NCBI GenBank assembly: GCA_004335635.1
Contig: QAXH01005654.1
Location: 62,001-126,000, forward strand
Direction: 5' to 3'
Length of the DNA: 64,000 nucleotides
DNA from: Chloromonas sp. AAM2
Lineage: Eukaryota > Chlorophyta > Chlorophyceae > Chlamydomonadales > Chlamydomonadaceae
Below the pieces are notes generated by a model, which worked only from the letters and a program-made list of their open reading frames with translations, was not told the DNA's origin and made no database searches. Shown here one piece after another: positions 25,301-37,147 of the stretch. Each line of letters opens with the position of its first letter. Positions within the stretch are counted from its first letter, which is position 1. The position numbers and the translations under genes are program-made.

Positions 25301-28300
25301 GCAGGAAGCAAAGATCAACAACCAGTTGCAGTTTGAGAAGGACAAGGAGGGCAAGTGCCGCAAGGCCATCAAGGACAGGCAGGCATTGCTGCAGAAGGTA
25401 GGCTCGCACTGGCTTGTATGCTGGGGTAACTAACTCGCTACCTAACTACCCATCTTCAGAATCATGCCATCTCATGCCGCTTTGAAAAGAAGCGGTACCA
25501 CGCCGTACCCTAGGGGAGTATACCAAGCCAAGACATGCAGTGACTAAAAGGCCACATTGATCATGTTTGTGCATTGACTTTCCAACCACTAAGTCGTGAT
25601 GTAGCATGTATCGTTGGAAGAGTGCATGGTACGTCATGCTGTGCCCTGTAAGTGTCTGATTGTAAGGGGGAATTCCTGAGACACTTGGGAGGCGCGGCGT
25701 ACAAGCCAAGCCTTTGTTGTATGGTTGTATGTGCGTGTCGCTGGACATCCAGAGCATTTCTTTGTGCTATAGGATGGAACAATCGTATTTCAAGTGTCTT
25801 ACTGTCAACATGTAAGCAACAAGCAAGTGTTGAACAGCAGCATTGGGAGGCAACACAAGGGCTCAGATGGATTAATCGACTTGTGTGAGTGTGTATATGT
25901 GTTTATGTGCACAGGACCAGGACAAGCAGGAGGGGCTACGTCAGCAGGTGTCCCAGTTCCAGGGGGTGCTGGACGAGCTCACCCGCGCCGTGGACCTGGC
26001 CAGAGAGGACATGCACTCAGCAGATACGCAGGTGAGGGCAGGCAGGCTCTCGATGTTGCTGTGTTGCTGTGTATTGTTGCCTGTTACAAGCGCACATGTC
26101 ATGCGCCTGTTACAAGCGCACATGTCATGCGCCCCGCAACTCGAAGGCTGATAGAAACTTCGTCAGGCAGGAAGTCGCTCCTCTGTTTCCCATCATGCTC
26201 CGGCGTGCCTGCCTGTGCTTCTCTGCTGAAATACCCGTCCGTATACTTTTGCTTGATCACTGGACAAGCCACACACTGGGCTCCACGTGGCTGTTCTTGT
26301 CCTTTGAAGTGACCTTCTGAACCTTCTGATTTTCATGCTCGTCCTTGCATCCATCCCCACAGGTGGAGAAGGCTCAGGCCGACATCAATGCGCTGCGCAA
26401 GCGCGCCTCCGGTCTGGGCACAGAGCTGGTCAAGCTGGCGCGTGCCCTGGCAGCTGCAGACAGCGCCATCAAGGCAGCAGAAGCACAGGCGTCCGATCTG
26501 GTAAGCTAATACATCCAGCGATTTGACCTCCTGACTCATTCCCAGCATCCATATCCACCCTTTGCAGCAGACGTAACCGGTTTGTCTGGTCAATCACGTG
26601 ATGTCCAGTTGCGCTATTTAGGTTCAAATGGTCAAGCCGAGTCATCTCCAGCTGCTCACGGCTACTTGCCATCCAAAGCGCTCTTTCACGCTATAGGATG
26701 TAACAACGCACGGGTTTCAGGCCCTCTGAAGCAAGTGCTTGCGTAAAGCCATTACCAGGATGCATGCAGGTTGAATCACTATCCACCTTCTAATACAGCT
26801 ATTCACAATGATTACCAGCTGTCATGCACAGGCTGACTGCCAAGGTTGCCTTGTGTTTGCGTGCAGGTTGCCGCTGCTGTGTTCAGTTGCTCTACGCACT
26901 CAGTTGACTGATCTCCAGCTTTCCATGCCAGGGCTGACTGCAAGGCTTGCCGCGTGTTTGCGTGCAGGTTGCCGCTGCAGAGGTAGAGGGCGTGCGTGTG
27001 CCCCGCACCGCGGGAGCGGCGGCCCTGCAGGAGGTGGCGGAGGCAATGGAGGTGGAAGAGGCGCAGCCCACAGGGGCACAACCCAGCAGCGGGGCAGCCG
27101 GTAAGCAAGGCAGCAATCCCAGTCACTGCTTGCAACATCCTATCTGCGCTTGCAGCTGCCTTCCTGACCATTCAGTGTGTGCTCAACCCTTGCATGTGCT
27201 CGACGATGTCATGTGGTTGTCCACGGACAAGGTCCGGGTCGGGCATGGCAGCTGTATGTGTTGCTGTGCGTTGGCAGCCTTCAGTGACTGCTTGATCCTT
27301 GGCAAGGGCGACAGGGTCCAGAACTGTATAGATATGTTTCAACGTATCTGGTGGGGCAGCTCGTGCAAACCCTCACTTCTGCCTGGGTTTGAATGCGGGA
27401 TTTGTCGGTATGACACCAGAACAACTGCATGTGTGCTGGTGTGTGGCTCGCAGCGTCCCTGCTGGACACAGTGGACCTCTCAGCCCTGCCTGCCAAGCTC
27501 TCGCAGCAGCTCAACAAGAAGGAACAGGACAACACAACCAGGTGCGAGCCGTTTCTCATGTTCCTGCACGTGTGCTTCAGAGGCGTGTGCGCCCTGGACA
27601 GCAGCAGGCGCTTGCGACGCGCCACGCCTGGCCCTGCTGAACCAGCAACCTTTCTAGGCTGATCCTAGTCTGTGCAAATCAGTTGTCGTTAGACTGGCCT
27701 GTGAGCGTCAGAGGATGAATGCTTGCTGTACATCTGGCGCTTGGCTGTCACCTGTTAAATCCAACTGATCCAAACGAGACACCCAGCCTCGATTCGCTGT
27801 CTTGGCACTGCAGAGCGCTTCAGCAGCAGATGTCTGATTTGAAGGGTGAGATCGAGGCCATGACGCCCAACCTCAAGGCAGTGGAGCAGTACGACGCAGT
27901 CAAGGACAAGGAGAAGGAACTGGTGCGTGGATGAGGCAAGAGCACAAGGAACAGTTGTCGCAGTGCAAGACCAACTGGCAAGGAAAGCTGGGCAAGGAAC
28001 AAAAGCCAATGGCAAGCGAAGAGGCGTAAGTCGCCCAAGGTCTGATCTGTGCAGTGGCTTGAAGTGACGCAATGAAGTGTTCAACTTGACGCATCCACAG
28101 GTTGGAGCGCTGGACGAGGCCCGCAAGGAGGCAGCGGAGATCCAGGCCAACTTCAACAAGTGAGTGCTTACGCCATGTCTTTGGCCGTGTGTCTCCCACC
28201 GATCAAAGGGCCGCAAGCCAGGACGGATGCATCAAACCCTTAAATGGCCATTCTTCTTGGCTGGCAAACGAAACATAACAAGGCAAATTACTGGTGTTGC

Positions 28301-30192
28301 TGTATGGATTCCACATGTTGTAAGCTTGGCACTTGCTGCGCCACATCATCACCCACTTGCTGTCACGCCTGTTATTCTGTCCTTTCCTTCAGATGTCGGC
28401 AGGCGCGCTACGACCACTTCACCGCCGCCTTCACACACATATCCCAGGAGATTGACGTCATCTACAAGGAGCTCACACGCAGCAGCGTTCACCAACTAGG
28501 TAGGGCTGTCCGCCACTGCTGCGTGATGACCTAGGATAGTGTGCTGGAGATGGTACACTGCTCGCAGACAGATGTAACTGAGGCCTTGCAGATTTCACCC
28601 GGCACTGACTGGGCTGGTCGTGGGTTTGTGGCAGCCTGTGCCGGACAGTAAGCTTAGGTAAGCAGGGCAGCCTCCAAGGCGCTTGGTGATCTCTTGGTGT
28701 GAGCCATTGCAAGTTAAGTTTGGTTTCCCTTCAGGCGGCAACGCGTACCTGAGTCTGGAGCAGTCCGAGGAGCCGTATCTCGCCGGCATCAAGTACACAG
28801 CAACACCGCCCACCAAGAGATTCAGGGACATGGAGCAACTGTCAGGTCAGTGCAGTGCACGTGTGTATGTCGTTTTACATTGGGAGCGCTTTTTCACGCT
28901 GTAGGATGGAGCAATCAGTTCCTTGAAGTGCATAGCGAACAAACAGGGACTTCTGCCGTAAGCTCTTGCGTAAAGCCACCATCATGATGAGAAAGTCAGC
29001 CAGCCTAAGCCACGCATGAGTGGTTGAGGGACCACTTCATACGTGACCACTAAGCAACACAGGACACGCAGACTGTCTTCAACCTCACGAGTTGACTAGC
29101 TTGCTGCCAAATCTAGACGGTATGCTTACAAAGTTTCATATATTAGTGCTGGTGGCTGGCCAGACGTTGACAAGGCTTGCTGCCAATCCTAGACTGTATG
29201 CTGAAGCGGTTCCAATTCACTGTAGCGGCTGACAAATGGCACGTGCTTGTGCGGTGGCCGGGCAGGTGGGGAGAAGACGGTAGCGGCTCTGGCCCTCCTT
29301 TTTGCCATCCACTCCTTCCGGCCCTCGCCCTTCTTTGTGCTGGATGAGGTGCGTGCAGAACAGTGGCAGTCACGGCGCCTGCCGATGGATAGACATTAAA
29401 CCAGATGCATCGAGTTGAGATATGCTAGAGGCGAGCACGCTGAACTGGAGTACTCCAACCGTCACTACTACTGAGTTTGTTTGCAGCTGGCTGGCCAGCC
29501 TTACCGAACAGTGGCGCAGTGCTATGCTCCAGGCATCAGCATTCACGCTTGATGTGCGTGCCCACCTTGCGCTCCACACACTGCGTGCTCATTTGCTCTG
29601 CAGGTTGATGCAGCGCTGGACGCCACCAACGTGGCGCGTGTGGCGCACTACATCCGCGACAAGACACGCGGCAACGACTCAGACTCCATGGATCAGGTCT
29701 CATCGCGCTTCCAGTCCATTGTCATCTCACTCAAGGTGGATACCATTGATCAATGACCAACACGTTCTTCTGTTGTGCGCAAACCACTGAACCACACTTT
29801 GTTTGTTTGGCCTTGCATGGCTTGTGCCAGTGTCTCTCTTGTGGGCAGTGGGTGAACAACCCTATCGTTGAAGGGCCTGCTGTCTGCCTGTTTGCTGTCC
29901 AGTGAGCCCTCGCCTGCGTGCAACAAGTTTGAGCGGTACCCCACTCCTTTGAAACAGTTGCCCTGCCGCGTCCGCCACAGTCGCACCCCAATGTGCATGT
30001 GCTTGAATTGTCTCCTCTGTACCATCCTTATGTCACATACTAAATCGTTTTGCAAGTACCGTACTGCAGGACATCTTCTATGAGAAGGCGGATGCACTCG
30101 TGGGGGTGGCACGAGACGTGGACCTGGGGTGCTCGCGCACGTTCACATTTGACCTGACAGCCTTTGGCGACCCCCTGCCTGCCGAGGGGTAG
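16303..30192 (+). CDS. SMC1: Cohesin subunit SMC1
   Basis: Thirty-two exons reconstruct about 1274 residues (human 1233) with every phase matching. Exon 1 is 16303-16374, exon 2 is 16451-16867, exon 16 is 22111-22213, exon 17 is 22854-22970 and exon 32 is 30070-30192. Residues 48-55 are Walker A (GPNGSGKS) in a [14 protein letters not shown] context typical of SMC1. Long coiled coils follow. The hinge lies roughly at 530-700 ([55 protein letters not shown]). The C-terminal head has LSGGEKT (about 1161-1167, split between exons 29 and 30) and FFVLDEVDAALD (split between exons 30 and 31). With SMC3 and the kleisin it forms the cohesin ring. ATG 16303 is the first in-frame start. TGTAA at 30491-30495 may end the transcript. 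Oddities are a probable GC-AG intron after exon 17 and several splice-site duplications. An N gap (22275-22443) lies in an intron and costs no coding sequence. Confidence 0.95.
20596..20668. repeat. GTT/GTC trinucleotide tract in an SMC1 intron
   Basis: Imperfect (GTT)n interrupted by GTC units directly after the donor of exon 12. No coding role. Confidence 0.8.
22171..22548. repeat. 54-bp tandem array spanning the SMC1 exon 16 donor
   Basis: Unit 1 (22171-22224) contains the last 43 nt of exon 16 plus the donor AGG|GTGAGT. Units 2, 6 and 7 are visible nearly identical copies, and the N run occupies the place of units 3-5. Spacing across the N run is exactly 216 bp (4 x 54), so seven units fill the interval. 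Each unit repeats coding sequence for [12 protein letters not shown], a donor site and an in-frame TAG. Confidence 0.93.
22275..22443. other. Assembly gap (169 N)
   Basis: Undetermined bases inside the 54-bp array. The size fits an integral number of repeat units, so the gap probably reflects collapse or low confidence in near-identical copies. Confidence 0.97.
23611..23718. repeat. 20-bp minisatellite just after the SMC1 exon 18 donor
   Basis: GATGGGCATGCACGAAAGAG repeats from 23611 with period 20 for about 5.4 copies. Later copies read CACGTAAGAG. It begins 14 nt after the exon 18 donor (23596/23597). Confidence 0.93.
24199..24312. repeat. 17-bp minisatellite upstream of SMC1 exon 19
   Basis: TGTTCTCATGTGACCCC repeats with period 17, degenerate at both ends. 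It ends about 50 nt before the exon 19 acceptor. Confidence 0.85.
24585..24830. repeat. Diverged duplication in SMC1 intron 19
   Basis: TTGCGTGCACACTTGGCTTTCAATCA (split by mismatches) near 24588 recurs near 24768 as ATTGCGTGCATGCTTCGCAT..., both followed by a GGTTGGC-containing segment. The copies are about 180 bp apart. Confidence 0.6.
25757..25792 (+). repeat. SMC1 intronic repeat family, copy 1
   Basis: TGCTATAGGATGGAACAATC core. Related copies lie at 26681-26760 and 28885-28990 in other introns of the same gene. Confidence 0.6.
26681..26765 (+). repeat. SMC1 intronic repeat family, copy 2
   Basis: AGCGCTCTTTCACGCTATAG and then TTGCGTAAAGCCA about 50 nt later; shared with copy 3. Confidence 0.65.
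26830..26980. repeat. 101-bp tandem duplication of the SMC1 exon 24 acceptor
   Basis: GTTTGCGTGCAGGTTGCCGC occurs around 26856-26874 and again at 26957-26975. The second contains the true acceptor (exon starts 26968). The first is a decoy: splicing there reaches an in-frame TGA after 14 codons. Confidence 0.8.
28885..28990 (+). repeat. SMC1 intronic repeat family, copy 3
   Basis: AGCGCTTTTTCACGCTGTAG, a diverged middle, then CTCTTGCGTAAAGCCA; parallels copy 2. Confidence 0.65.
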
Positions 30193-30625
30193 GCGCAGCG
30201 TGCATTGCACAGCAGCTTTGACAAGCCTGCTGGAGGCACTTATATGGATCACTGGACTATTTGATACACCGCAGGACGCACAGGACGGCTGGCACTGACG
30301 TCATTGCTTCATTTATCCATATATATGTACACATGACAGCATACATCTTGTCGACCTTACATGCACCCTTGCAAGGCAACGTGCAGTCTTGGACTCTGGC
30401 TTTTGGGGTTTGAGACGTCGCCTGCAGGCTGTGCCCCACTGTGTTTTAAGTGTTGCAAGCACATACTGGACAACTGTTGCATACCACAGTTGTAAGCTGG
30501 TCACATGTGTGCGGACTCGCGTGTAATAAGGGATTCAGACCAGCCAAGGCTGAGCCCGCTTAGCGGCCCAGTGCTTTCCAGTGCCTCTGTTCCACGCTCC
30601 TGCGCCTGTGTAGAAAGCAGCACAC

Positions 30626-30655
30626 AAAAAAATGTTTGCCAGTTCTGGGACAATT
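30626..30655 (-). repeat. Dispersed T-tract core element, copy 3
   Basis: Exact core on the minus strand, preceded by AAATTG and followed by ATTTTTTT. Confidence 0.78.
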
Positions 30656-30717
30656 TGACGGGTTCATGCGGTTAATGTTCGCGTGTCCTGTTGTATGGAC
30701 TGATGGGAACTATTGTG

Positions 30718-30795
30718 TTTCGAAATGAGTGGCGGTGACGCCCATTGAAAGCAGAAGCTGGCCCAGGTCTTAAGGCGGAGTCGAACATAGAGGAC
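30718..30795 (+). repeat. Second dispersed repeat, copy A
   Basis: About 80 bp from GAAATGAGTGGCGGTGACGC to a GGCGGAGTCG-type end, matched with small indels by 42768-42865. It may be a decayed transposon fragment; I cannot assign a superfamily. Confidence 0.6.
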
Positions 30796-31608
30796 AAGAG
30801 AGAAAACTCCCTGTCTTGTGAACTCGACAACTTGTGGCACACATCCTGCTTGTAAAACCGACCACTGTGGCACAACAGACAAAGAAATGTTGGTGCTCAG
30901 GTGCCGGACTTGCGGTGCTGATAGTAAAATGCTGCTCTTGTTGCCTGGCTTCGACTAGGTGTTTGGATACGTTGACTACATGTACAAGATTCATTGGTAT
31001 GGCTGGTTGGAGTTCCACATGCCAACTGTCAACGGCAACGGTCTGCTTGGTTTGACTTTTTGAGCGTGACAGGTGGTTGTCAACGGTCCTCCGGGAGTTG
31101 ACGGTCCTACGTTTCAGGCGCACTTCAGTTGTGATCAGAACGGTAGCAGGCGAGCAACAGGAGCGCCTCACTGAAAACCCGTGCATGAAGCACTGCGTGA
31201 TAGCAACACGCCGAGTGTTTGGTCTCTCCGGCTCTGCACCAGGCCCTCTTTGTGTTTCAGGCGTCACGCCACACACTGAATTGTGCGGCAGAAAAAATGC
31301 CAATTAAATGACAGGATGCCACGAAACCTGCTTTCGTGAGCGTTACACCGCCCTGGGCCCAGCGCTGGACGCGACAACCTGTGGACTTGCCCCGCGCTAA
31401 GGTGTACAGCTGCGTACGTGAAGGTGTGCAGCTGCGTACGTGGGTGCTCCTGTGTTGCCATTCTCACGAGCCAATGCGTGGGAAACCACTTCTAGGCATC
31501 CTTACTGTTGGCGTTGGCACCTTACTGTGCAAGCGACCCTGTGTGAGCATGACTTAAAGACACGCATGTGACCCCTGCCTGCACAGAGTGATAGCCTCTC
31601 GGCCTCAT

Positions 31609-32151
31609 TGCAGCATCAGCAGCGGCCCGACACGTGGCAGCAGGCACAGGAGCAGCCACCGTCCTCAATGGGACCATGCCCAGGTGAGCTAGTATTCATG
31701 TTGTGGCTATTGCCTTGTGAACTTGAGCTTGGTTTTGATTGTGCTGGGATATCATCATTGCATGGCATTTGCTCGAGTACCTGTAGTATCGTTCGGACCA
31801 GAGAAAGGTCATCTGTATAGATTGCTGGCAGCTGGCAAGCTTGTTATGTCCCAAGTGAGTCTGTCAAGACGTGAGACAGCAAATGGGACTTTCCCGAACT
31901 GAAGTTTATATGCTGGTGTAGAGCTCCTGCCAGGCACGATTCGCAAGTGATCGCATCTCCTAAACAAGAAGCAGACTATTTCCTAATTGCCACCTTTATT
32001 TGTTGATTCGCTTTCAGGTGGGGGGCGTCAGGTGCGCTGAAGGCTGAGAAGCGTGTGCACGTCCTGGAAGGCTTGAAAGCTGCCCAGCAAATCCTGGTGG
32101 GTTCAGGGGTAGGTGGATACGATCTGGGAAGAACACTGGCGAGCACGTGAC
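31609..32151 (+). CDS. Possible small spliced gene, unassigned
   Basis: Two exon-like blocks have good splice contexts: an acceptor before 31611 with a donor at 31682/31683, and an acceptor before 32019. Read in phase they give an Ala-rich peptide followed by KAEKRVHVLEGLKAAQQIL and an in-frame stop near 32151. No start exon was found with confidence and no family is recognised. It could be a non-coding RNA or chance. Confidence 0.22.
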
Positions 32152-32823
32152 GTGTGCAATTGTGATTTTACATGACATCAAGTCAACAGCAGGTTACACT
32201 GAAAAGAATAAAATAAAGTCAGTGCGGAACTGTGCACCTGACCCAAAGACCAGTTATAGAGTACAGAACACGCTTTGGTATCTGGCAACTCAGGGCCGGT
32301 TGGTTTTGTAGCAGATCAAGTGGAGTTGAATCAACACCAATCACAGCAATTTGAAACAGGATCACGGATAGGGCCTGAGATGAGGTTCAAGGTGGTGCAA
32401 GCTGATAGGCGAACAAAAGTGTGCCGTGGTGTCAGTTCCGTCAAACAGCCCGGGAGCATCTGCGCACACACTGCCGCACACATCAGTCAAAGTCGCCAAT
32501 CTGTGCCGGGAGGAACAGCGCAGCAGCTGCATCTGCACACACAACCCCCACACACATTAACTCAAGCCGTCAGGCTGGGCCAGCAGGCCAGTTTTTCTTC
32601 CTTTATCAGCACCGCACATGCATACATGTTGCAACCCTTGCATAAACCGCAAGAAGATGCCTTGAAGCCGTGGTTGGCAGGCCTTTCCTTGCAAAGCAGG
32701 GCACACTTAGATGCCATTCATACCATGCACCACCCACACGACTGACACATCATGCGGACAATGTTAGCAACGGCACCATGTCGCACTGTAGCTGTCATCG
32801 TTCTTTTTTTCCCATCTTGCTGC

Positions 32824-35800
32824 TCACGCCTTGCATGCCCATGCCCGGTGCTCGTTGTCAGGGCGCATCAGGGTCTTGACCTCCGTCACAGCGTTCCCGC
32901 CAATACTGAACAATCGACGAGCTGTGTAGGCAGCACCAACCAGGTATGCCCGCGTACCAGTGCCTGAGCGTTGGTGCTCATGGTCGGTGCTCATCACTGT
33001 TGCCACCTCCACCAAAGCATTCATGCCAATGTCCATCAACCGAACGGTATTGTAGGCCGTGCCGACCATGTAAGTCAGCATGCGAGTGCGTGGAACGGTG
33101 GGGACGCAAGCGATGGGCGCCGGCGTGTTGTCACGGCCTGGTTCTTGAACTGCAGCACAGGCAAGGGGTCAGGCAGCAAGGTCAGGTAACATCAGCAAAG
33201 GCAGAATTACGGCTTGCCAAGGCAGGCTGCTGATGCTTGTATAACTCTGGCACGAAGCCTTATTGCAGCAATTCTTTGCAGCGCACCAAGAAATCAATTG
33301 TTGAACGAATCAGAACTGCGTGTTAGTTCGAGCTGTGCATGTAAAGTTAAAATTCTCCACAGCTACGACTTACCCTCCAAGGGTCGAGTCTCGTGTGTGG
33401 CGCGCTCCTCGCCGTCCGCAGCGCCAGCTGGTGCCAGCTCCGGCTGAACTTCTAGCAGCCGCTCAGCCACACCTGCACCTGCTGCAGCCCCGGCGATAAC
33501 CAAAATCATATGTGTAATTTTGGGTTGTCACACCATCAATTGCATCGCTAACAAGCTTGCTCTTCGCTCCATACACGTGGCTGCGTGCGCAGTTCAGCAT
33601 CCTCACCTGGTACATCTCCCAACTCCGCAATCGCCTCAACTGTGAGTCTACGTGCCGCCATTTCATTCACCACAGCTGGAATCAGCTCCAGCTGCTGCTC
33701 AGCCACAGCTGCAGCAGTCGAAGCAAACAGGCAGGAGCAGCAGTGTCAGCTTTGAGACTTGCACGGTGTTGACCTCTTGCACGGGCTGGCTAATGACTTG
33801 CTGTGTGATTTACAACTTTCAAAAGTATGTGTTGATATTACGGTCCCAAAGCAGCGTCAAAGCAGCATGTCACCTGGCAGCGTCGGCTTGGCCTCCTGCT
33901 CTGGCGACAAGTTCATGTGTACTGGAGCTGGTGCCAGTACCACCTGCAGTCCAGGCTGCTCCTCAGCCACAGCTGCGCCCTCTGCAGTTGTAAAAAATTA
34001 AACACAGTCAGCTGGGCCACCATGCCTTGCACGCTTGATCCTCTGCACACAGCTGTTTGTGTTTGGTTACGCAGCATTGATGCGACGACTGAATGGCAGC
34101 TCCGCTTGTAGCCTGCAGTCAATAAGTATCTGCTCACCCAGTGGGGCCAGTGGCGTAATGTCAAGTGCTGGCAGCTCCAGTGCCGGATCTGTCACAGCAC
34201 CCATCGCCTCGTCAACAGCTGCAGCTGATGGCAGCCCCAGTCCCTGGTCTGCTCCTGTCTCATCACCAACTGCAGATGATGGCAGCGCCAGTGGCAGCTG
34301 CTCGGTGACTGTCACACCAGCGGCCGCTGCAGATGATGGCAGCTCCAGTGGCAGCTGCTCGGTCACTGCCACACCAGTGGCCGCTGCAGATGCTGGCTGC
34401 TTGGCCGGAGCAGAGCCGTCCTCATCGGCCGCATGCTGCGGAAGCTGGGCCTCTGTTGGCTGCGGCACCTCTGCTTGCATCTTGATCACCAGCTGTACCG
34501 GCTGCACAAGCTCGACCACATTCTTGGCTGCAATCTCCCGTTTCAGCCTAGCCACCACCTCCTGTGAGGCGGCCAGCTCGTTCCGTAGCCCCACAACCTG
34601 GCGGCCAAATTCGGCTGCCTCCCCCTGTGCCTCATCCACCTGCCACCTGAGCCCCTCGGCCTCCATCCGCATACCCAACAGCTCTTCACGCAATGCATGC
34701 AGTTGCTCTGTGCGCGTGGCTAGGTCAACGTGGCATGCAGCCAACCGGCTCTCGCTGGCTGTCAGTGCGCTTGAGCGTTCGCACAGCTCTGCCGTCGCCA
34801 TGGCATTATCCTTTCTCATCCCATCGGCCTCATGCTGCATCTGCACGTAGCTGGCTTGCCATGCATCCAGCTCGGCCTTCTGCTGCTGGATGTATGCTCC
34901 TTGTTGCATCAAGGTGTCCCTCTGGGCTTTAATAACCATATCCACGCTCGCCACCTCGCCCTTCAGCTCCGCCACACTCTCCGCAAGTTTTTGCTTGCCG
35001 CTGCGCAGCTCTGTGACTTCACTAGTCAGCACAACGTTGGTGTGCGCTACCTGGTCAGCCGGCGCTAAGGTGCGGCTGCGCGTCGGGCTGGCCTGTAGGT
35101 CGGGTGTTCTGCGGGGTTCAGACTTCCAGACACGCAGGCCCTTGTCCAGCCACGAAGCATTGATCTGGGTTGGAGTGCTCAGCGCGTGCGGGCCAGGCTT
35201 GCGTGTGCCCATCCTGGGGAACACTGCGTCCAGGGTGCGCTGGCTGGAGGTGTCTGGGAACAGGGCGGCTGGCTCCTGCCGGCTGATGGGGGTGGTGGCC
35301 CCCGCTGCAAACCTGCCGGGGATCAGACTAGGGGTGTCATGGGGCAGGGGCGAGCCGTCACCGTGTGTGGCAATGCCGGCCGTGGCGTATACGTGGGCTC
35401 TGTAGTCCCGACCGTTCCTCGGAGGCGGGGTAGGGCGAAGCATTTGCACGAAGCTCCTCCAAGGCACGATGCTAGAATACGCCTCAGGGCTGCCCGGGGT
35501 AATGCTGGCAGAATGAGAGCCCGTCATGGAGGGAGGCACGGGTGCAGCTGGCAGAAGGGTTGCAGCTGCTTGAGTGGGGCTGGAGCTCCGCATCGTCATT
35601 GGACTGGAGCTCTGCATGGTTTGGCGGCCCGATGAATGGATGGTGGGGTGCCGGGTGGAGTTCAGGCTTGGGGAGCCCAAAGGCACGGCGCCCTGTACGA
35701 TCGGGCTCTCAACGGCGGGATGTGGCTCGTCTTCGCTGCCTGTGGGAAAAGACGATGGCGAATGCGTCGCAACTGCCCCATGGAGAAATCACACACGGCT

Positions 35801-36109
35801 TGCAGCCAGCTGGGCAAAGACTGCGGCGCACCTGGATTGTTTGTATGTATCAACAGCCGGTTGCCTGGGCTTGCGTCAACTCCAGTGTCGCTGCTGGCTT
35901 GCCCGCCCAAAAGCGTTGTTACCTGCGGACAAGGTTCGCCCAAGTTCTTCATCTCGCTCGCTACTCGCAAAGCAGTATGCATTGCTGTTTGTAGAGTATG
36001 CGATTGGAGGGCCAACAGTGGCAAATTGCAGGCTGGATGTTGGCAGCATGCACCGCACCTCGTTGTTTGACTCGTCGCTGCTGCGGTTCTTTTTGTTGCG
36101 CTTTCCCAT
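32824..36109 (-). CDS. Coiled-coil protein with duplicated exons, function unknown
   Basis: Not recognised. The probable first exon starts at 36109 (MGKRNKKNRSSDESNNE), but its donor is uncertain. The large second exon runs about 35739-34138: a Pro/Ser-rich region, then roughly 200 residues of heptad-rich coiled coil (from HTNVVLTSEVTELRSGKQKL), then a tandem repeat around GVxVTEQLPLxLPSS. Three small exons follow (33981-33874, 33708-33607, 33481-33374), all phase 1-1 and similar to one another (EGAAVAEEQPGLQ, AVAEQQLELIP, AGAGVAERLLEVQPEL). The last exon (33149-32824) ends in two copies of a 42-residue unit (YMVGTAYNTVRLMDIGMNAL / YLVGAAYTARRLFSIGGNAV). Total is about 765 residues. A structural or scaffold role is only a guess. 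Confidence 0.68.
34277..34410 (-). repeat. 66-bp coding repeat
   Basis: Two adjacent copies in the large exon encode GVAVTEQLPLELPSSAAA and GVTVTEQLPLALPSSAV. The DNA is highly similar (GCCGCTGCAGATGATGGCAG on the plus strand). Confidence 0.8.
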
Positions 36110-37116
36110 GCTGTAAGAAGCGGTCCTTCAGGGGATAGGCTGGGCCGCTTATGCTTGCGAGTTGCGCGATTCGGAGTTGCGCGCCTGAGTTGCCTTTCAG
36201 ACAACGGCTCGCCTGTGGTTGCTCGCTGTAAGCCCAAGACTGCCGTAGGCTTGCTAGCGCGAATTTTCTGCATCCTTGCATGACAATGCCGCATGCGACA
36301 TGCAGTTGGGTCGGTTGGCAACCCGTTTCCGCATGTGACGGCATATTGTCCTTGAACACTGCCCCGACACATACACCAACCGCCCTTCCAGCTCACCTGT
36401 TCAGCCACTGCTTCGTCCCTTTTCCCTGCCTGTCTCAGAGTTGTGCTAGGCAAGGGTGGCAAAATCCGCTGAGGGCTGAGGGCTAAAGAAGCAGCCGGTG
36501 GATGCTCTCTGCCGATGGCTCAGCACGGGAGAGAGTCAGGCCAGCCTTGCAGGTAGGTCTGCCTGCACAGTAAGGACGGATCTGGCGGCCTAACACTTCT
36601 TGCTCAAGGGCAGTCATTGTGGGTAAGGCCGCCTAGTGCCACTAGGACAAGCACTATCAGCACCCAAGAATTGTCCCAGCATTCCTGTGTAAGGGTGGGC
36701 CGGTCGAAGTTCATGCCGATCGAAGTTCATGATTGACTTGACCTGGTGAGCTGTCAGCCAACACATTGTTCCTGCCGAGCATGCCGGCAGGTCAATAATG
36801 CTCTGGCCAAAACCCAAAAAGTCCTTCACGTCTTGCCACCGTGGGTTGGTGCATGCAGGGACCCAGTGGTGACTACTTGGTCAGGCTTGTGTGCGGGGTG
36901 CATCCATCGTTCTGTATAGTGCTTTGCCACGTGCCGTTGCTGTCCTGGCATGTGTGTTTGTGTGTGTGTGTATTTCTACATCTGGTGCTGGCCCTGGCCC
37001 CCTTCAAGCGTTACTCTTACATGCCTCAGACAGAGGAAGGCTGCATGCTGCATAGTACTAAATTGCCAGTTGCACATGTGACAGGCTCGAGAGAACCAAA
37101 AAACCAGAGAACCAGG

Positions 37117-37147
37117 AAAAAAAAAGATGTTTGCAAGTTCTGGGACA
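37117..37147 (-). repeat. Dispersed T-tract core element, copy 4
   Basis: Core with one mismatch (CTTGCAAAC) and a nine-base T-tract on the minus strand. Confidence 0.75.

Larger units (their letters stand above)
30193..32823. other. Intergenic region after SMC1
   Basis: Contains the likely SMC1 poly(A) signal, one core element (30626-30655), a longer dispersed repeat (30718-30795) and a doubtful small gene (31609-32151). The rest, including a 156-codon plus frame at 32275-32745, shows nothing I can assign. Confidence 0.5.

Noticed and set aside
32275..32745. 156-codon plus-strand frame
   Set aside because: Low-complexity His/Gln-rich, no splice or family support, next to the 3' end of an opposite-strand gene.
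34035..34850. 271-codon plus-strand open frame
   Set aside because: Antisense to the coiled-coil exon; its Ser/Ala/Thr-rich composition mirrors the GC-rich repeats on the other strand.
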